Numbered from the stretch's first letter, positions 16,606 through 25,007 are shown. The stretch: 25,134 nucleotides of DNA from Coraliomargarita_B sp046540835 (GCA_046540835.1 JBKHEL010000039.1:1-25134), one strand, 5' to 3'. The notes: generated by a model not told the origin, from the letters alone. Translations and numbers: made by a program.

Positions 16606-18372
16606 CTAGGAATATTCCGGGATAAGGTCGCTTTGGTGTTTCCAGAGGTTGGCATAGTGTCCGTCGGCATGGATCAGTGACTCGTGACTTCCGGCCTCGA
16701 TCACCCGCCCCTGGTCGAGGACGACGATTTGATCGGCTTCGCGCACGGTGGAGAGGCGGTGGGCGATGACGAGGACGGTGCGGGCCTGCATGAGGTGGCT
16801 GAGGGCTTCCTGGATTTTGCGTTCGGTGATGGTGTCCACACTGGCGGTGGCTTCATCAAGGATAACGAAGGGCGGGTTCTTGAGCAGGACGCGGGCGATG
16901 GTCAGCCGTTGTTTCTCGCCCTGGCTCAGGCGAATGCCCTTTTCACCGATATTGGTGTCGAGCCCTTCCGGCAACTGCGAGACGAACTCCCAGGCGCAGG
17001 CGCGATCGAGCGCTTCGATGATTTCAGCATTTGAGGCGTCTGCCCTCGCCAGGCTGAGATTGTCGCGAACGCTGCCTTCAAAGAGGAACGGGTCCTGTGC
17101 GACATGGCCGATCGCGTCGTGCAGCTCATCGAGGCCGATGTCGCGGATATTGGTGCCGGAGAGCAGGACGGCCCCGCCGGTCACGTCGTAGCTGCGCATG
17201 GCGAGGTTGGCGATCGTCGACTTGCCCGCTCCGGTGTGCCCGACGAGCGCGGTGACCTGGTTGGCTTCCAGGGTCAGGTTCAGGTCTTCGAGCACGGCAG
17301 GCCGACCGGGATACTCGAAGCGAACGTTCCTGAAAGCGACTTCGAGGGGGCCGGGCGGGAGTGGTTTGGGCTCCTCCGGCTCGTCGACCTCGACCATCGT
17401 ATCGAGGACCTCGAAGACCCGTTCACCGGAGGCGCGTCCTGCGGCGATGAGGTGGTTGAGCCCATGGAGCTGGGAAATCGGTTGGTAAAGCATGTTGGCC
17501 AGCAGGAAAAAGGTCAGCAACTGGGGCATGCCGAAGTCCGCCGAATCCTGCAGGACCAGATAGCCGCCGACGCCGACGATACTCAGGAAACCGAGTTTCG
17601 TGACAAAAGTAGTCGACGGACTGTAGATCGACCAGCGATACATCGCGTGGAGTGTGCGGTGACGAAGTTTCTCGGCCCGGCTTTCGAAGCGTTCCGATTC
17701 GCGGCGCTGCAGCCCGAAGGTCTGGATCAGGCGATTGCCCTGAATGTCCTCGACCAGGAGGCTATTCAGGTCGGCCGCACTCTCCCGCACACCCTTCCAG
17801 ACCTTGCGGGAGCGTTTCGAGTAAAAGACCCCGGCGAGCAGGAGGATCGGCACCGGCAAAAAGACAAAAGAGGCGAGAAAGGGCTGCAAGTAGAAGAGAT
17901 AGGTCGTGATGCCGACGATCTTGAGGATGGCTCCGGTGCCCTGCTCGGTGCCGTCGAGCAGGGCGCGCTCGACCGCTGCGACGTCCTCAATGACGCGCGA
18001 GGAAATCTCCCCGCTTTTGCGCTGGTCATAGAAGGAGACCGGGAGCCGGAGGAGCTTCGAGTGCAGGTCGCGGCGCATTTCGAGCAAAACCCGCTGCTCC
18101 AGGGTATTGTTCACGCGGATGCGCAGGCTGTTGAACACTTCACTGCCGAGGTAGAGCCCCGCGATGATGGCGACACCCCAGAGCAGATTGTCCACGGCAC
18201 CGGCATTTTCAATATTTTCCAAAATACGCTCGATCGCCACGGGAACGGCGATCTCCATCACCGTCATCCCGGCGGCCAGTCCGATGGTCAGCCAGAAAAG
18301 ACCCTTGTAGCGGAACAGGTAGGCGGACACCCGCAGGATGGTGTTTTTTTTATTTTTGGAAGGATTGCTCAC
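16606..18372 (-). CDS. ABC transporter, fused permease and ATPase (MsbA/lipid-exporter type)
   Basis: This is a half-size ABC exporter that would work as a homodimer in the inner membrane. Six membrane segments fill about 25-310, followed by the nucleotide-binding domain: Walker A GHTGAGKST at 378-386, Q-loop AQDPFLF at 425-431, signature LSQGE at 482-486, Walker B FVILDE at 502-507 with catalytic E507, and H-loop H538. The signature is LSQGE rather than LSGGQ, a tolerated variant. The substrate may be lipid or drug; MsbA-like is only a family-level guess. The start is GTG 18372 and no ATG offers a better option. It is divergent from the RRM gene across a 144-base spacer. Confidence 0.93.
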   Translation of the reverse strand: MSNPSKNKKNTILRVSAYLFRYKGLFWLTIGLAAGMTVMEIAVPVAIERILENIENAGAVDNLLWGVAIIAGLYLGSEVFNSLRIRVNNTLEQRVLLEMRRDLHSKLLRLPVSFYDQRKSGEISSRVIEDVAAVERALLDGTEQGTGAILKIVGITTYLFYLQPFLASFVFLPVPILLLAGVFYSKRSRKVWKGVRESAADLNSLLVEDIQGNRLIQTFGLQRRESERFESRAEKLRHRTLHAMYRWSIYSPSTTFVTKLGFLSIVGVGGYLVLQDSADFGMPQLLTFFLLANMLYQPISQLHGLNHLIAAGRASGERVFEVLDTMVEVDEPEEPKPLPPGPLEVAFRNVRFEYPGRPAVLEDLNLTLEANQVTALVGHTGAGKSTIANLAMRSYDVTGGAVLLSGTNIRDIGLDELHDAIGHVAQDPFLFEGSVRDNLSLARADASNAEIIEALDRACAWEFVSQLPEGLDTNIGEKGIRLSQGEKQRLTIARVLLKNPPFVILDEATASVDTITERKIQEALSHLMQARTVLVIAHRLSTVREADQIVVLDQGRVIEAGSHESLIHADGHYANLWKHQSDLIPEYS

Positions 18373-18417
18373 GATTGGATCAGGGATAGGCGGACACGGA
18401 AGGAGCGCCCAGGGTAT

Positions 18418-18446
18418 TTGGCAAATGCGAAAGTGAAAATTATGGT
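18418..18446 (+). promoter_or_regulatory. Sigma-70-like promoter upstream of the RRM gene
   Basis: TTGGCA (18418-18423) and TATGGT (18441-18446) are separated by exactly 17 bases, matching 5/6 and 4/6 of the consensus. This would give an RRM-gene leader of roughly 65 bases. Found by eye only. Confidence 0.42.
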
Positions 18447-18516
18447 TGTCAGTCGGCGGGGCTGTTCGCTTGCTCGTGGGTCTGCCATTTTAGATAACCC
18501 GAAAACAACAAGCACT

Positions 18517-18777
18517 ATGTCCATTCGCCTATATGTAGGAAACCTTTCTTTTGACGCCACTGCAGAGGATCTGCGGGAAATTTTTTCGCCGATCGGCACG
18601 GTCGAGGACGCGGTGATTGTGACGCGTCCCGGCGGGGGGCGGCCCCGGGGCTTCGGCTTTGTCACGCTGGCCGATGAGAGCGAGGGCGAGGAGGCGATTC
18701 GTCAGCTCGACGGGCAGGAGGTCGCCGGTCGTGCGCTCAAGGTGAACGTCGCACAGGCGCGCGAGAACGAAAAGTAG
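18517..18777 (+). CDS. RNA-binding protein with a single RRM domain
   Basis: This 86-residue protein is one RNA-recognition motif, as in bacterial Rbp proteins that bind RNA and can be cold-inducible. RNP2 is LYVGNLSF at 5-12 and RNP1 is RGFGFVTL at about 44-51. There is no long glycine tail. The reading frame is open far upstream, but that part is antisense to the ABC transporter. ATG 18517 (MSIRLYVGNLSF) is the natural start, with no Shine-Dalgarno. The M48 protease gene follows 30 bases later and may share the transcript. Confidence 0.94.
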   Translation: MSIRLYVGNLSFDATAEDLREIFSPIGTVEDAVIVTRPGGGRPRGFGFVTLADESEGEEAIRQLDGQEVAGRALKVNVAQARENEK

Positions 18778-18807
18778 GTCGGGGCTGTCCTCAGACGGAA
18801 CGAAAGT

Positions 18808-20055
18808 ATGGATCCGGTCCTCTTTGTATTTGTGGCGCTGCTCCTGGCCAAGGTTTCGGCCGGGATCTGGCTGGACTTGTTGAATCTGCGCCACGTGCGT
18901 GCCCACGCCGATGAAGTTCCGGAGAGTTTCCGCGACTTTATTGATCTGCCGGATTACCGGAAATCCGTCGAATACACTTCGGCGAAGACGCGCTTCGGCA
19001 TCGTGCAGGAGCTTTTTGATGCGGGGGTGCTGGCGCTCGTTTTATTGACGGGATTATTGGCTGCTATTTACAGTGGCCTCTCCGGGGTTTTCGGGGAGAG
19101 CGTCTGGGGGCAGGCGCTGGTGCTCTTCACCACGGGGCTTTTGTTGGGGTTGCCGGGCCTGCCTTTCGATTGGTGGGGGACCTTCAGGCTGGAGGAGCGC
19201 TTCGGGTTCAACAAGAGCACCCAGCGCCTCTGGTGGACCGACAAGGTGAAGGGCCTGATCATCGGGTTCATCATCGTCTATCCGCTGTTAGCCCTGTTGA
19301 TTTTCCTGGTCGATGCCGCCGGTCCCCTCTGGTGGGTCTGGGGCTTTGTTGTGTTTTTCGGTTTTCAACTGATCATGGTGGTCGTCTACCCCATGTTCAT
19401 CATGCCGCTTTTCAACAAGCTCGAGCCCATGGAGGACGGAGAGCTCAAAAAGCGTCTCTTTGATTTGGCGGACCGCACCGGCTTCAAGGCGCAGACGATT
19501 CTGGTGATGGACGGCAGCAAGCGCTCCGGCCACTCCAACGCATTTTTCTCCGGGTTTGGCCGCTTCCGGCGTATCGTGCTTTTTGACACTTTAATCGAGC
19601 AGATGGAGCCGGAGGAGCTGGAGGCTGTGCTCGCCCATGAGATCGGGCACTACAAGCTCGGGCACATTCCGAAGGTGATTGCGCTTTCGGCTGTCAGCTC
19701 GCTGGTCATGTTTGCGGTGCTCGGCTGGCTGGCCAGTGCGGCCTGGTTCGTCGAGGGTTTCTTTTTTGACAGTGCGTTTGTCGGTCGGATCGTGCCGGTC
19801 TTGCTCCTGTTCAGCCTGCTCAGCGGGCTGGTGACTTTCTGGCTCTCGCCGCTGACGAGCCGCCGCTCCCGCAAACATGAATATGAGGCGGATGCCTTTG
19901 CGGCGGGTGCGATGAAGCGCCCCGAGCCGCTGATCCGTGCGCTGCGCAAGTTGCACCGCGAGAACCTGAGTAACTTGACCCCGCATCCGCTCTACAGCAA
20001 ATTCCACTACTCGCACCCGACGCTGATCGAGCGTGAGGGCGCATTGCGTTCGTGA
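18808..20055 (+). CDS. M48 family membrane metallopeptidase, Ste24/CAAX-protease type
   Basis: This is an integral-membrane zinc protease related to Ste24 and HtpX, likely acting in membrane protein quality control. The zinc motif is H277-E278-x-x-H281 (AHEIGHYKLGH) and the third ligand is E358 in KHEYEADAF. About seven hydrophobic segments are visible, four before the catalytic site. The N-terminal Ste24 domain (SVEYTSAKTRF, then FDWWGTFRLEERFGFNKST) is well preserved. The 415 residues are normal. The stop codon overlaps the start of the next gene (TGATG), indicating coupled translation. Bacteria lack classical protein prenylation, so a CAAX substrate should not be assumed. Confidence 0.95.
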   Translation: MDPVLFVFVALLLAKVSAGIWLDLLNLRHVRAHADEVPESFRDFIDLPDYRKSVEYTSAKTRFGIVQELFDAGVLALVLLTGLLAAIYSGLSGVFGESVWGQALVLFTTGLLLGLPGLPFDWWGTFRLEERFGFNKSTQRLWWTDKVKGLIIGFIIVYPLLALLIFLVDAAGPLWWVWGFVVFFGFQLIMVVVYPMFIMPLFNKLEPMEDGELKKRLFDLADRTGFKAQTILVMDGSKRSGHSNAFFSGFGRFRRIVLFDTLIEQMEPEELEAVLAHEIGHYKLGHIPKVIALSAVSSLVMFAVLGWLASAAWFVEGFFFDSAFVGRIVPVLLLFSLLSGLVTFWLSPLTSRRSRKHEYEADAFAAGAMKRPEPLIRALRKLHRENLSNLTPHPLYSKFHYSHPTLIEREGALRS

Positions 20056-21002
20056 TGTGCGCGGCCCGTCAAGGTTTCGTCGGCTTTCCGGGGGGGCTCC
20101 TCCTCCTGCTGCTCTGCTGTTGCGTTTCGATGCTCGAAGCCCGTGCGGATACGCTGCGGGTGGCCACTTACAATGTGAAAAACTATCTGGTCATGGACCG
20201 GATGGTGGCGGGGCAATGGAAACCGGAATATCCCAAGCCCGAGGCGGAGAAAAAAATTATCCGGCAGGTGATTCTCGAGTGTTCTCCCGATATTCTGGTG
20301 CTGCAGGAGATCGGTGGTTCCGGTTTTCTGGAGGAGCTTCAGCGGGATCTGAAACAGGGTGGCCTGGACTATGCGCATGCCGTCTTGATGCGTGGGGTGG
20401 ATGAGACCCGTCATGTGGCGGTGCTCTCACACTTGAAACCCCGGGAGGTCAAGCAGCACCGCGACCTCGACTTCAAATATTTTGACACGCGTCTGACGGT
20501 GAAGCGCGGCCTGCTGGAAGTCGGCTTTGAGCTGCCCGGCGGTGAGCCCTTTCAACTGTTTGCGGTGCACCTGAAGAGCCGGTGGTCGGATGAGCCGCGT
20601 GATCCCGAATCCCAGATGCGCCGGACCCGTGAAGCGCAGGCCTGCCGCGACCGGATCATCGAGCGCACGCTGGAATCCGGGCGCGCCGCTTATGTCGTGG
20701 CGGGGGACTTCAATGATCACCCGGCCAGTGCTCCGCTCCGGCGCTTTTACCAGAGAGGCGATCTCGAACTGGGTTCGTTGCTGCCGGCGGCGGACCGGCG
20801 CGGCCATGTTTGGACGCACTACTACCAGAAGCACGCGGCCTACACGCTCGTCGATGGCTTCGTCGTCTCACCCGCTTTTTTGGCTCGGATCAAAGGGGGC
20901 GAGGGGCATATTGCGGATCGTCCCGGTGTGCTTTCGGGCAGTGATCACCGGATGGTCTACTTCGACCTGAAGCGGCCCGTCGCCGCCGGGGTCAAAAAGT
21001 AG
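20055..21002 (+). CDS. Exported endonuclease/exonuclease/phosphatase family protein
   Basis: This EEP-fold phosphoesterase carries a signal peptide: a Leu/Cys-rich core at 10-27, then EARA with likely cleavage before DTLRVATYN. It should act outside the cytoplasm. Motifs are N40 (VATYNVKN), E85 (VLQEIG), FAVHLKSR, AGDFNDHP and SGSDHRM. The 315 residues are normal for secreted members that degrade nucleic acid or phosphoesters; the substrate is unknown. ATG 20055 shares one base with the stop of the M48 protease gene; a GTG at 20052 is an alternative. Tight coupling with a membrane protease suggests an envelope setting. Confidence 0.91.
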   Translation: MCAARQGFVGFPGGLLLLLLCCCVSMLEARADTLRVATYNVKNYLVMDRMVAGQWKPEYPKPEAEKKIIRQVILECSPDILVLQEIGGSGFLEELQRDLKQGGLDYAHAVLMRGVDETRHVAVLSHLKPREVKQHRDLDFKYFDTRLTVKRGLLEVGFELPGGEPFQLFAVHLKSRWSDEPRDPESQMRRTREAQACRDRIIERTLESGRAAYVVAGDFNDHPASAPLRRFYQRGDLELGSLLPAADRRGHVWTHYYQKHAAYTLVDGFVVSPAFLARIKGGEGHIADRPGVLSGSDHRMVYFDLKRPVAAGVKK

Positions 21003-21057
21003 GCTCAACCTGAGATCGTGAGTTGCTTCGTGCGGTGAGCTATTCAGTCTTGCGGGT

Positions 21058-21837
21058 ATGGAAGTGATTTTTCTGGGAACCGGGACCTCGCAGGGCGTGC
21101 CGATGATCGCGCAGCCGGACACTGGCTGTGACTTGGAGGACCGCCGAAATTGGCGCACCCGCACGTCGATTCATGTGGAGATGGGCGGGCACCATATCCA
21201 GGTCGATGCCGCTCCCGAGTTCCGTATGCAGTGCATCCACCACGGGGTGCAGCAGATCGACACCTTTATCCTGACCCACGGGCATGCGGACCACATTCTC
21301 GGTATGGATGATCTGCGCCGTTTCTGCGACCTCAATGGAGGCGTGGCGCTCCCGGTTTACAGCAGCGAAGAGGGACTTGAGCGCATCAAAGCGATTTTCC
21401 CCTATGCGATCCTGGACAAGCCGGCTGTTCGCGGCTATCCGGCCTTCAAACTGGCGGAGATGCCCGGGGAACTCGAACTACCCGGCGGTCTTGTTGAGTC
21501 GGTTTGTTTACCGCACGGACCGCTTGATGTGCTGGGGCTGGTCTTCACCGAAGCGGAAACAGGTAAGAAGCTGACTTATTACACCGACTGCAAGCGGGTG
21601 GGGGAGGAGGCGCGCCTGATCGCCGAGGGCTCGGACGTCGTCGTGCTCGATGGGCTGCGCCCGGAACCGCACGGTTCGCATATGACGATCCAAGAGGCCT
21701 CCCGGACGGCGCAGGAAATGGGCGCACCCCTGTCTTTCCTCACGCATATGACCTTTAAGGTCGACCATGCGGCGACGGAGGCGGCGCTGCCGGAGCGTGT
21801 TCATCTGGCCTATGACGGGCTGCGGGTGAGCTGGTGA
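21058..21837 (+). CDS. MBL-fold metallo-hydrolase, PhnP-like phosphodiesterase
   Basis: This is a metallo-beta-lactamase-fold hydrolase most similar to PhnP and other phosphodiesterases of the Lactamase_B_2 group. Features are the N-terminal FLGTGTSQGVP, then H74-x-H76-x-D78-H79 (THGHADH), a later LPHGP, YYTDC with the bridging aspartate, and THMTFKVDH near the end. The 259 residues fit. True PhnP works in phosphonate breakdown, but no other phn gene is here, so a cyclic-phosphate diesterase role is only a possibility. ATG 21058 follows the EEP gene by 55 bases, and the stop is 7 bases from that of the convergent VapC gene. Confidence 0.9.
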   Translation: MEVIFLGTGTSQGVPMIAQPDTGCDLEDRRNWRTRTSIHVEMGGHHIQVDAAPEFRMQCIHHGVQQIDTFILTHGHADHILGMDDLRRFCDLNGGVALPVYSSEEGLERIKAIFPYAILDKPAVRGYPAFKLAEMPGELELPGGLVESVCLPHGPLDVLGLVFTEAETGKKLTYYTDCKRVGEEARLIAEGSDVVVLDGLRPEPHGSHMTIQEASRTAQEMGAPLSFLTHMTFKVDHAATEAALPERVHLAYDGLRVSW

Positions 21838-21844
21838 GCCAGCT
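21829..21844. terminator. Hairpin at the convergent end of the MBL-fold and VapC genes
   Basis: AGCTGG (21829-21834) and CCAGCT (21839-21844) form a perfect 6-bp stem with a TGAG loop that contains the MBL gene stop. On the + strand it runs into TTTAT. The short T-run makes a weak terminator plausible. Confidence 0.38.
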
Positions 21845-22264
21845 TTATGCCTCCGGTGCGTAGCGTCCGCCATAGCCCGGTTCATAAAGGCGCAGGCCGA
21901 TCACCCCGGCCATCAACCGGAAATGAGCGTCTTTGGCATAGACGCGCATATCCAGATCCAGAGCCATGGTCGCGATGAGGATGTCGTTCCAGGGGAGGGT
22001 CTGCCCTTTGTCCCGGAGCCGCCATGCATTTTGGATGGCCTTTTGCCAATGTTCTTTGGTCGTGCTCCGGTAGGGGATGCAATCCAGCCAAAAGCCCAGC
22101 TTTTTTCGTTCGTCACGACGGGATCCGCCGAGGAACTCCAGCCGCACCGGACTGCACAGGCAGGCCTCATAGGCATCGAGCAGGTTTTCTAATCCCACTT
22201 TACAGGCCAGGTCGCCTGTGCGGCGGCTTGCTTCGATCCAGACGGAAGTATCGACCAGCACCAT
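21845..22264 (-). CDS. vapC: PIN-domain ribonuclease toxin (VapC family)
   Basis: This is a probable type II toxin, a Mg-dependent endoribonuclease, 139 residues long. The acidic PIN residues are all present: D5 (LVDTSVWIE), E43 (RLEFLG), D94 (WNDILIATMA) and D112 (YAKDAHF), so it is probably active. ATG 22264 begins 6 bases after the antitoxin stop, with a GAGGGG just upstream. The antitoxin-first order is standard for vapBC. The RNA target is unknown. Confidence 0.92.
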   Translation of the reverse strand: MVLVDTSVWIEASRRTGDLACKVGLENLLDAYEACLCSPVRLEFLGGSRRDERKKLGFWLDCIPYRSTTKEHWQKAIQNAWRLRDKGQTLPWNDILIATMALDLDMRVYAKDAHFRLMAGVIGLRLYEPGYGGRYAPEA

Positions 22265-22270
22265 CGCCCC

Positions 22271-22480
22271 TCAGCGGTCCGCCGCTTCGATCGTGTCGTT
22301 GGTCTCAGGGTAGTCGAAGGCTCCCTCGCGCAGCAAACGCCCAAACTCCCGCGCCTTCTTGCGATTCACGAACTCTGCCACGGCCAGGGCCACGGCAGGG
22401 CTCTTTTTGCGCTCCCCGGTAATCCGGGCCAAGTCCTGCAAGGTCGCCTCGTCGATGTCTACTGTGATCCGCATGTCCAT
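22271..22480 (-). CDS. vapB: VapB-type antitoxin
   Basis: This 69-residue partner of the adjacent VapC begins MRITVDIDEATLQDLARITGERKKSPAV, a ribbon-helix-helix-like start (beta strand plus two helices) seen in VapB/DUF2191 antitoxins. The acidic C-terminal part (FDYPETNDTIEAADR) likely wraps and blocks the toxin. The start is ATG 22480 or ATG 22474. A 27-bp imperfect palindrome just upstream may be its own operator. It lies after proB on the same strand and could also be reached by read-through. Confidence 0.88.
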   Translation of the reverse strand: MDMRITVDIDEATLQDLARITGERKKSPAVALAVAEFVNRKKAREFGRLLREGAFDYPETNDTIEAADR

Positions 22481-22495
22481 AAAATGAGGCGATTT

Positions 22496-22522
22496 GCATC
22501 AAAAGCAACTAAAAAATGATGC
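22496..22522. promoter_or_regulatory. Candidate vapBC operator palindrome
   Basis: GCATCA (22496-22501) and TGATGC (22517-22522) are inverted arms around an AT-rich centre. The site ends next to the proB stop codon and begins 15 bases upstream of vapB. AAAGCAA is also repeated directly at 22502-22508 and 22525-22531. VapB proteins usually autoregulate at such palindromes. Confidence 0.38.
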
Positions 22523-23584
22523 TTAAAGCAAGACCAGGTGGTCCCGGTGGACAATTGGTCCCGGGTCGGTCGCTCGACCGATCGCACCGGCATCCACAGC
22601 GACGAGTCCCTGGGCGATCGGTATCCCCTCCGGATTGCAGATGCGCACGACATCGCCGGCATGGAAATCCCCTTCGGTTTTTGTGATTCCGGCGGCGAGC
22701 AGACTCCTCCCCGCATGCAGCAGAGCATCGGCCGCGCCCGCGTCCACGGTAATGTCGCCGAAGGTGTGATCCTGTATCGCGATCCAGCGCTTGTGGGATT
22801 TGACCGGGAGATTGCTCGGGAGGAAGTAGGTGCCGACGGATTCTCCTTCGAGCAGGCGGTCAAAGAGCGTGGCATCCGCGCCGCTGCCGATGAACACACC
22901 ACAGCCCGCGCGGTGGGCGATCTTTGCTGCGGCGAGTTTGCTGACCATACCGCCGACCGAGGTCACGTGCGGGGTGCCCTGGGCCATTGCCTCGACCTCC
23001 GGCGTGATCTTTTCGACGACCGGGATGACTTCTCCCGAGCCGTTCAGGTCCATCAGGCCGGGGATATTGGAGAGGATCATGAGCAGGTCCGCACTCGTCA
23101 CACTGGCGACAAGTGCGGAGAGGGTGTCGTTGTCGCCGAATTTGATTTCCGCCGCGCTGACGGTGTCGTTCTCATTGACGATCGGCACGGCGCCGCAGGC
23201 GAGCAGCCGCTCGACCGTCTTGAAGACCGCATTGTGACGGTGCTTCGCCCGGAGATCTTCGCGGGTGAGGAGGATTTGTGCTGCGGTGATGCCGTGTGGG
23301 TCAAAGCTGTGCTGCCAGATATTAATCAAGATGCTCTGGCCGACGGCGGCGCAGGCCTGGAGCGTCGCAAGGTCCCTGGGCCGCTTCTTCAGCCCCAGCT
23401 TGCCCATGCCAAGCCCCACGGCACCCGAGCTGACCAGGATGACTTCGATCCCGCGCCCGCGCAGGCGGTGTATTTGCCCGCAAAGCGCCTCAATTCTTTC
23501 CGTATCCAGTTTTCCAATACCAGAGGTGAGCACGCCGGTGCCCAGCTTGATGATGATGCGTTTCGCCTGTGAGAGAGGAGTCAC
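22523..23584 (-). CDS. proB: Glutamate 5-kinase
   Basis: ProB phosphorylates glutamate with ATP to gamma-glutamyl phosphate, the first step of proline synthesis. The amino acid kinase domain shows KLGTGVLT (13-20), VSSGAVGLGMGKLG (51-64), IVNENDTVS (135-143), KFGDNDTLSALVA (148-160) and GGMVSKLAAA. A C-terminal PUA domain fills about 270-350, as in E. coli ProB, where it affects regulation. The 353 residues are normal. The start is GTG 23584 with no ribosome binding site. The frr gene lies 84 bases upstream on the same strand. proA, the next pathway enzyme, is not in the window. Confidence 0.95.
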   Translation of the reverse strand: MTPLSQAKRIIIKLGTGVLTSGIGKLDTERIEALCGQIHRLRGRGIEVILVSSGAVGLGMGKLGLKKRPRDLATLQACAAVGQSILINIWQHSFDPHGITAAQILLTREDLRAKHRHNAVFKTVERLLACGAVPIVNENDTVSAAEIKFGDNDTLSALVASVTSADLLMILSNIPGLMDLNGSGEVIPVVEKITPEVEAMAQGTPHVTSVGGMVSKLAAAKIAHRAGCGVFIGSGADATLFDRLLEGESVGTYFLPSNLPVKSHKRWIAIQDHTFGDITVDAGAADALLHAGRSLLAAGITKTEGDFHAGDVVRICNPEGIPIAQGLVAVDAGAIGRATDPGPIVHRDHLVLL

Positions 23585-23668
23585 GGTGTGGCGTTGTTCG
23601 GTCGGCCAGTTGAAGCACCGGGCAGGCCGGGATTCCGTATGGGAGCCCTGCTGAGAAAGCGGGGCAGA

Positions 23669-24226
23669 TCAGAGCTTTTTCAGGTCGGCTTCTTTTGCGG
23701 CCAGGTGTTCGTTGATTTCCGCAATCGCTTCGTCGTGGCCTTTTTGCACTTCTTTTTCGTGGCGTTTCACATCATCTTCGGGCAGCCCGTCCTCTTTTGC
23801 GGATTTGAGCAGGTCGAGTGCGTCGCGGCGCGCCTGGCGGACGCGGACGCGGCCGTCCTCGGCCATTGAACCGGCGGTCTTGGCCAGCTCCTGGCGGCGT
23901 TCCCCGGTCAGTTCCGGCACGGGCACCCGGAGGATGCCGCCGTCAATGAGCGGGTTCAGGCCCAGGTTGGCTTCCTGGATGCCCTTCTCGACATCGCGGA
24001 TGACGCTTTTGTCCCAGGGCTGCACCATAATGGTGCGGGCATCCGGGGTGGTCACTGCGGCGATTTCTTTGAGCGTCACCGTGCTGCCATAAGCGTGGAC
24101 GCGGACACCGTCGAGCATGGCCGGCGTGGCTTTGCCGGTGTGCAGGCTGTTGAATTCGTGCAGTGTGTGTTCGACGGCCTTCTTGAGGTCGTCGTTGAGG
24201 GATTTGAGGATTTCTTTTGGTTCCAT
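23669..24226 (-). CDS. frr: Ribosome recycling factor
   Basis: RRF, with EF-G, splits the ribosome after termination. The 185 residues from ATG 24226 (MEPKEILKSLNDDL) match the family. Key stretches are LHTGKATPAMLDGVRVHAYG, PWDKSVIRDVEKGI, NPLIDGGILRVPVPELTGERR and the helical GRVRVRQARRDALDLLK. The frame is open further upstream to 24295 through the CCTTC repeat into pyrH, but that extension looks like repeat translation rather than protein. It follows pyrH by 40 bases, the usual pyrH-frr order. The leader has no Shine-Dalgarno; instead it holds five CCTTC units. Confidence 0.96.
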   Translation of the reverse strand: MEPKEILKSLNDDLKKAVEHTLHEFNSLHTGKATPAMLDGVRVHAYGSTVTLKEIAAVTTPDARTIMVQPWDKSVIRDVEKGIQEANLGLNPLIDGGILRVPVPELTGERRQELAKTAGSMAEDGRVRVRQARRDALDLLKSAKEDGLPEDDVKRHEKEVQKGHDEAIAEINEHLAAKEADLKKL

Positions 24227-24231
24227 GGTTT

Positions 24232-24266
24232 GAAGGTTTGAAGGTGGGAAGGTGGAAGGTGGAAGG
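24232..24266. repeat. Short tandem repeat filling the pyrH-frr spacer
   Basis: GAAGG occurs five times at 24232, 24240, 24248, 24255 and 24262, with spacing 8, 8, 7 and 7. It occupies nearly the whole 40-base gap between the pyrH stop and the frr start. In the mRNA it reads as five CCUUC units. Confidence 0.8.
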
Positions 24267-25007
24267 TTAGTTGACGAGTGTTCCGATGGGCTCACCCATG
24301 ACGGCGCGGAGGATGGAGCCGGGTTCTTTCATGCTGAAGACGAGGATCGGCGTATGGTTTTCCATACAGAGGGAGAAGGCGGTCGAGTCCATGACGTTGA
24401 GGCGCTCGCGCAGGGCGTTGATGTAGGAGACCTTTTCGTATTTGACTGCGTCATCATGTTTGGCGGGGTCTTTATCGTAAACGCCGTCGACTTTTGTCGC
24501 TTTCAAAAGTATCTCGGCACCGATTTCGCTGGAGCGGAGGGCTGCAGTCGTATCGGTGGAGAAGTAGGGGTTGCCCGTGCCGCCGGCGAAGATCACGACG
24601 CGGCCCCGCTCCAGGTGGCGTGTGGCTCGCCGCAGGATGAAGGGTTCGGCCAGTTTATCCATGGGGATGGCGCTTTGGAGCCGCACGGTCACACCGAGTT
24701 TCTCCAGGCAATCCATGAGGGCCAGACCGTTTATGACGGTCGCGAGCATGCCCATGTAGTCGCCGGTGGTGCGGTCGACCCCTCTCATTTCGTTGCCGCT
24801 GAGGCCCCTGAAAATATTGCCTCCACCGATGACCAGGCCGATTTGAACGCCGATATCGTAGACGTCCTTAACCTCCTCGCAGATGGCTTTGAGGGTCTTT
24901 GCGTCGATGGGTTCGCCGTCCTCCGCATTTCTCAAGACTTCACCGCTCAGCTTGAGGATGATGCGTTTATATTTTGGCTTGGGTCCACTTTGATCGTTTT
25001 CGTCCAT
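24267..25007 (-). CDS. pyrH: Uridylate (UMP) kinase
   Basis: This bacterial-type UMP kinase makes UDP from UMP for pyrimidine nucleotide synthesis and is normally hexameric and controlled by GTP and UTP. Motifs are KLSGEVL near 19-25, VIGGGNIFRG near 59-68, MDCLEKLGV, FAGGTGNPYFSTDTTAALRS and the KATKVDGVYDKDP nucleotide-binding stretch. The 246 residues are normal. ATG 25007 has no Shine-Dalgarno. Its A overlaps the TAA of a possible upstream frame (TAATG), and a promoter-like sequence lies almost on top of the start. frr follows on the same strand. Confidence 0.97.
   Translation of the reverse strand: MDENDQSGPKPKYKRIILKLSGEVLRNAEDGEPIDAKTLKAICEEVKDVYDIGVQIGLVIGGGNIFRGLSGNEMRGVDRTTGDYMGMLATVINGLALMDCLEKLGVTVRLQSAIPMDKLAEPFILRRATRHLERGRVVIFAGGTGNPYFSTDTTAALRSSEIGAEILLKATKVDGVYDKDPAKHDDAVKYEKVSYINALRERLNVMDSTAFSLCMENHTPILVFSMKEPGSILRAVMGEPIGTLVN

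Noticed and set aside
17104..18516. Very long open frame on the + strand running into the RRM gene
   Set aside because: It is antisense to the ABC exporter, which has every expected motif. Only the last 86 codons encode a recognisable protein (RRM), with a natural ATG at 18517.
22538..23572. 344-codon plus-strand frame
   Set aside because: Antisense of proB, which is complete and convincing on the other strand.
24227..24295. N-terminal extension of frr through the repeat
   Set aside because: The extra residues (Pro/Ser/Thr-rich) are translated repeat and pyrH overlap. RRF family length fits ATG 24226.
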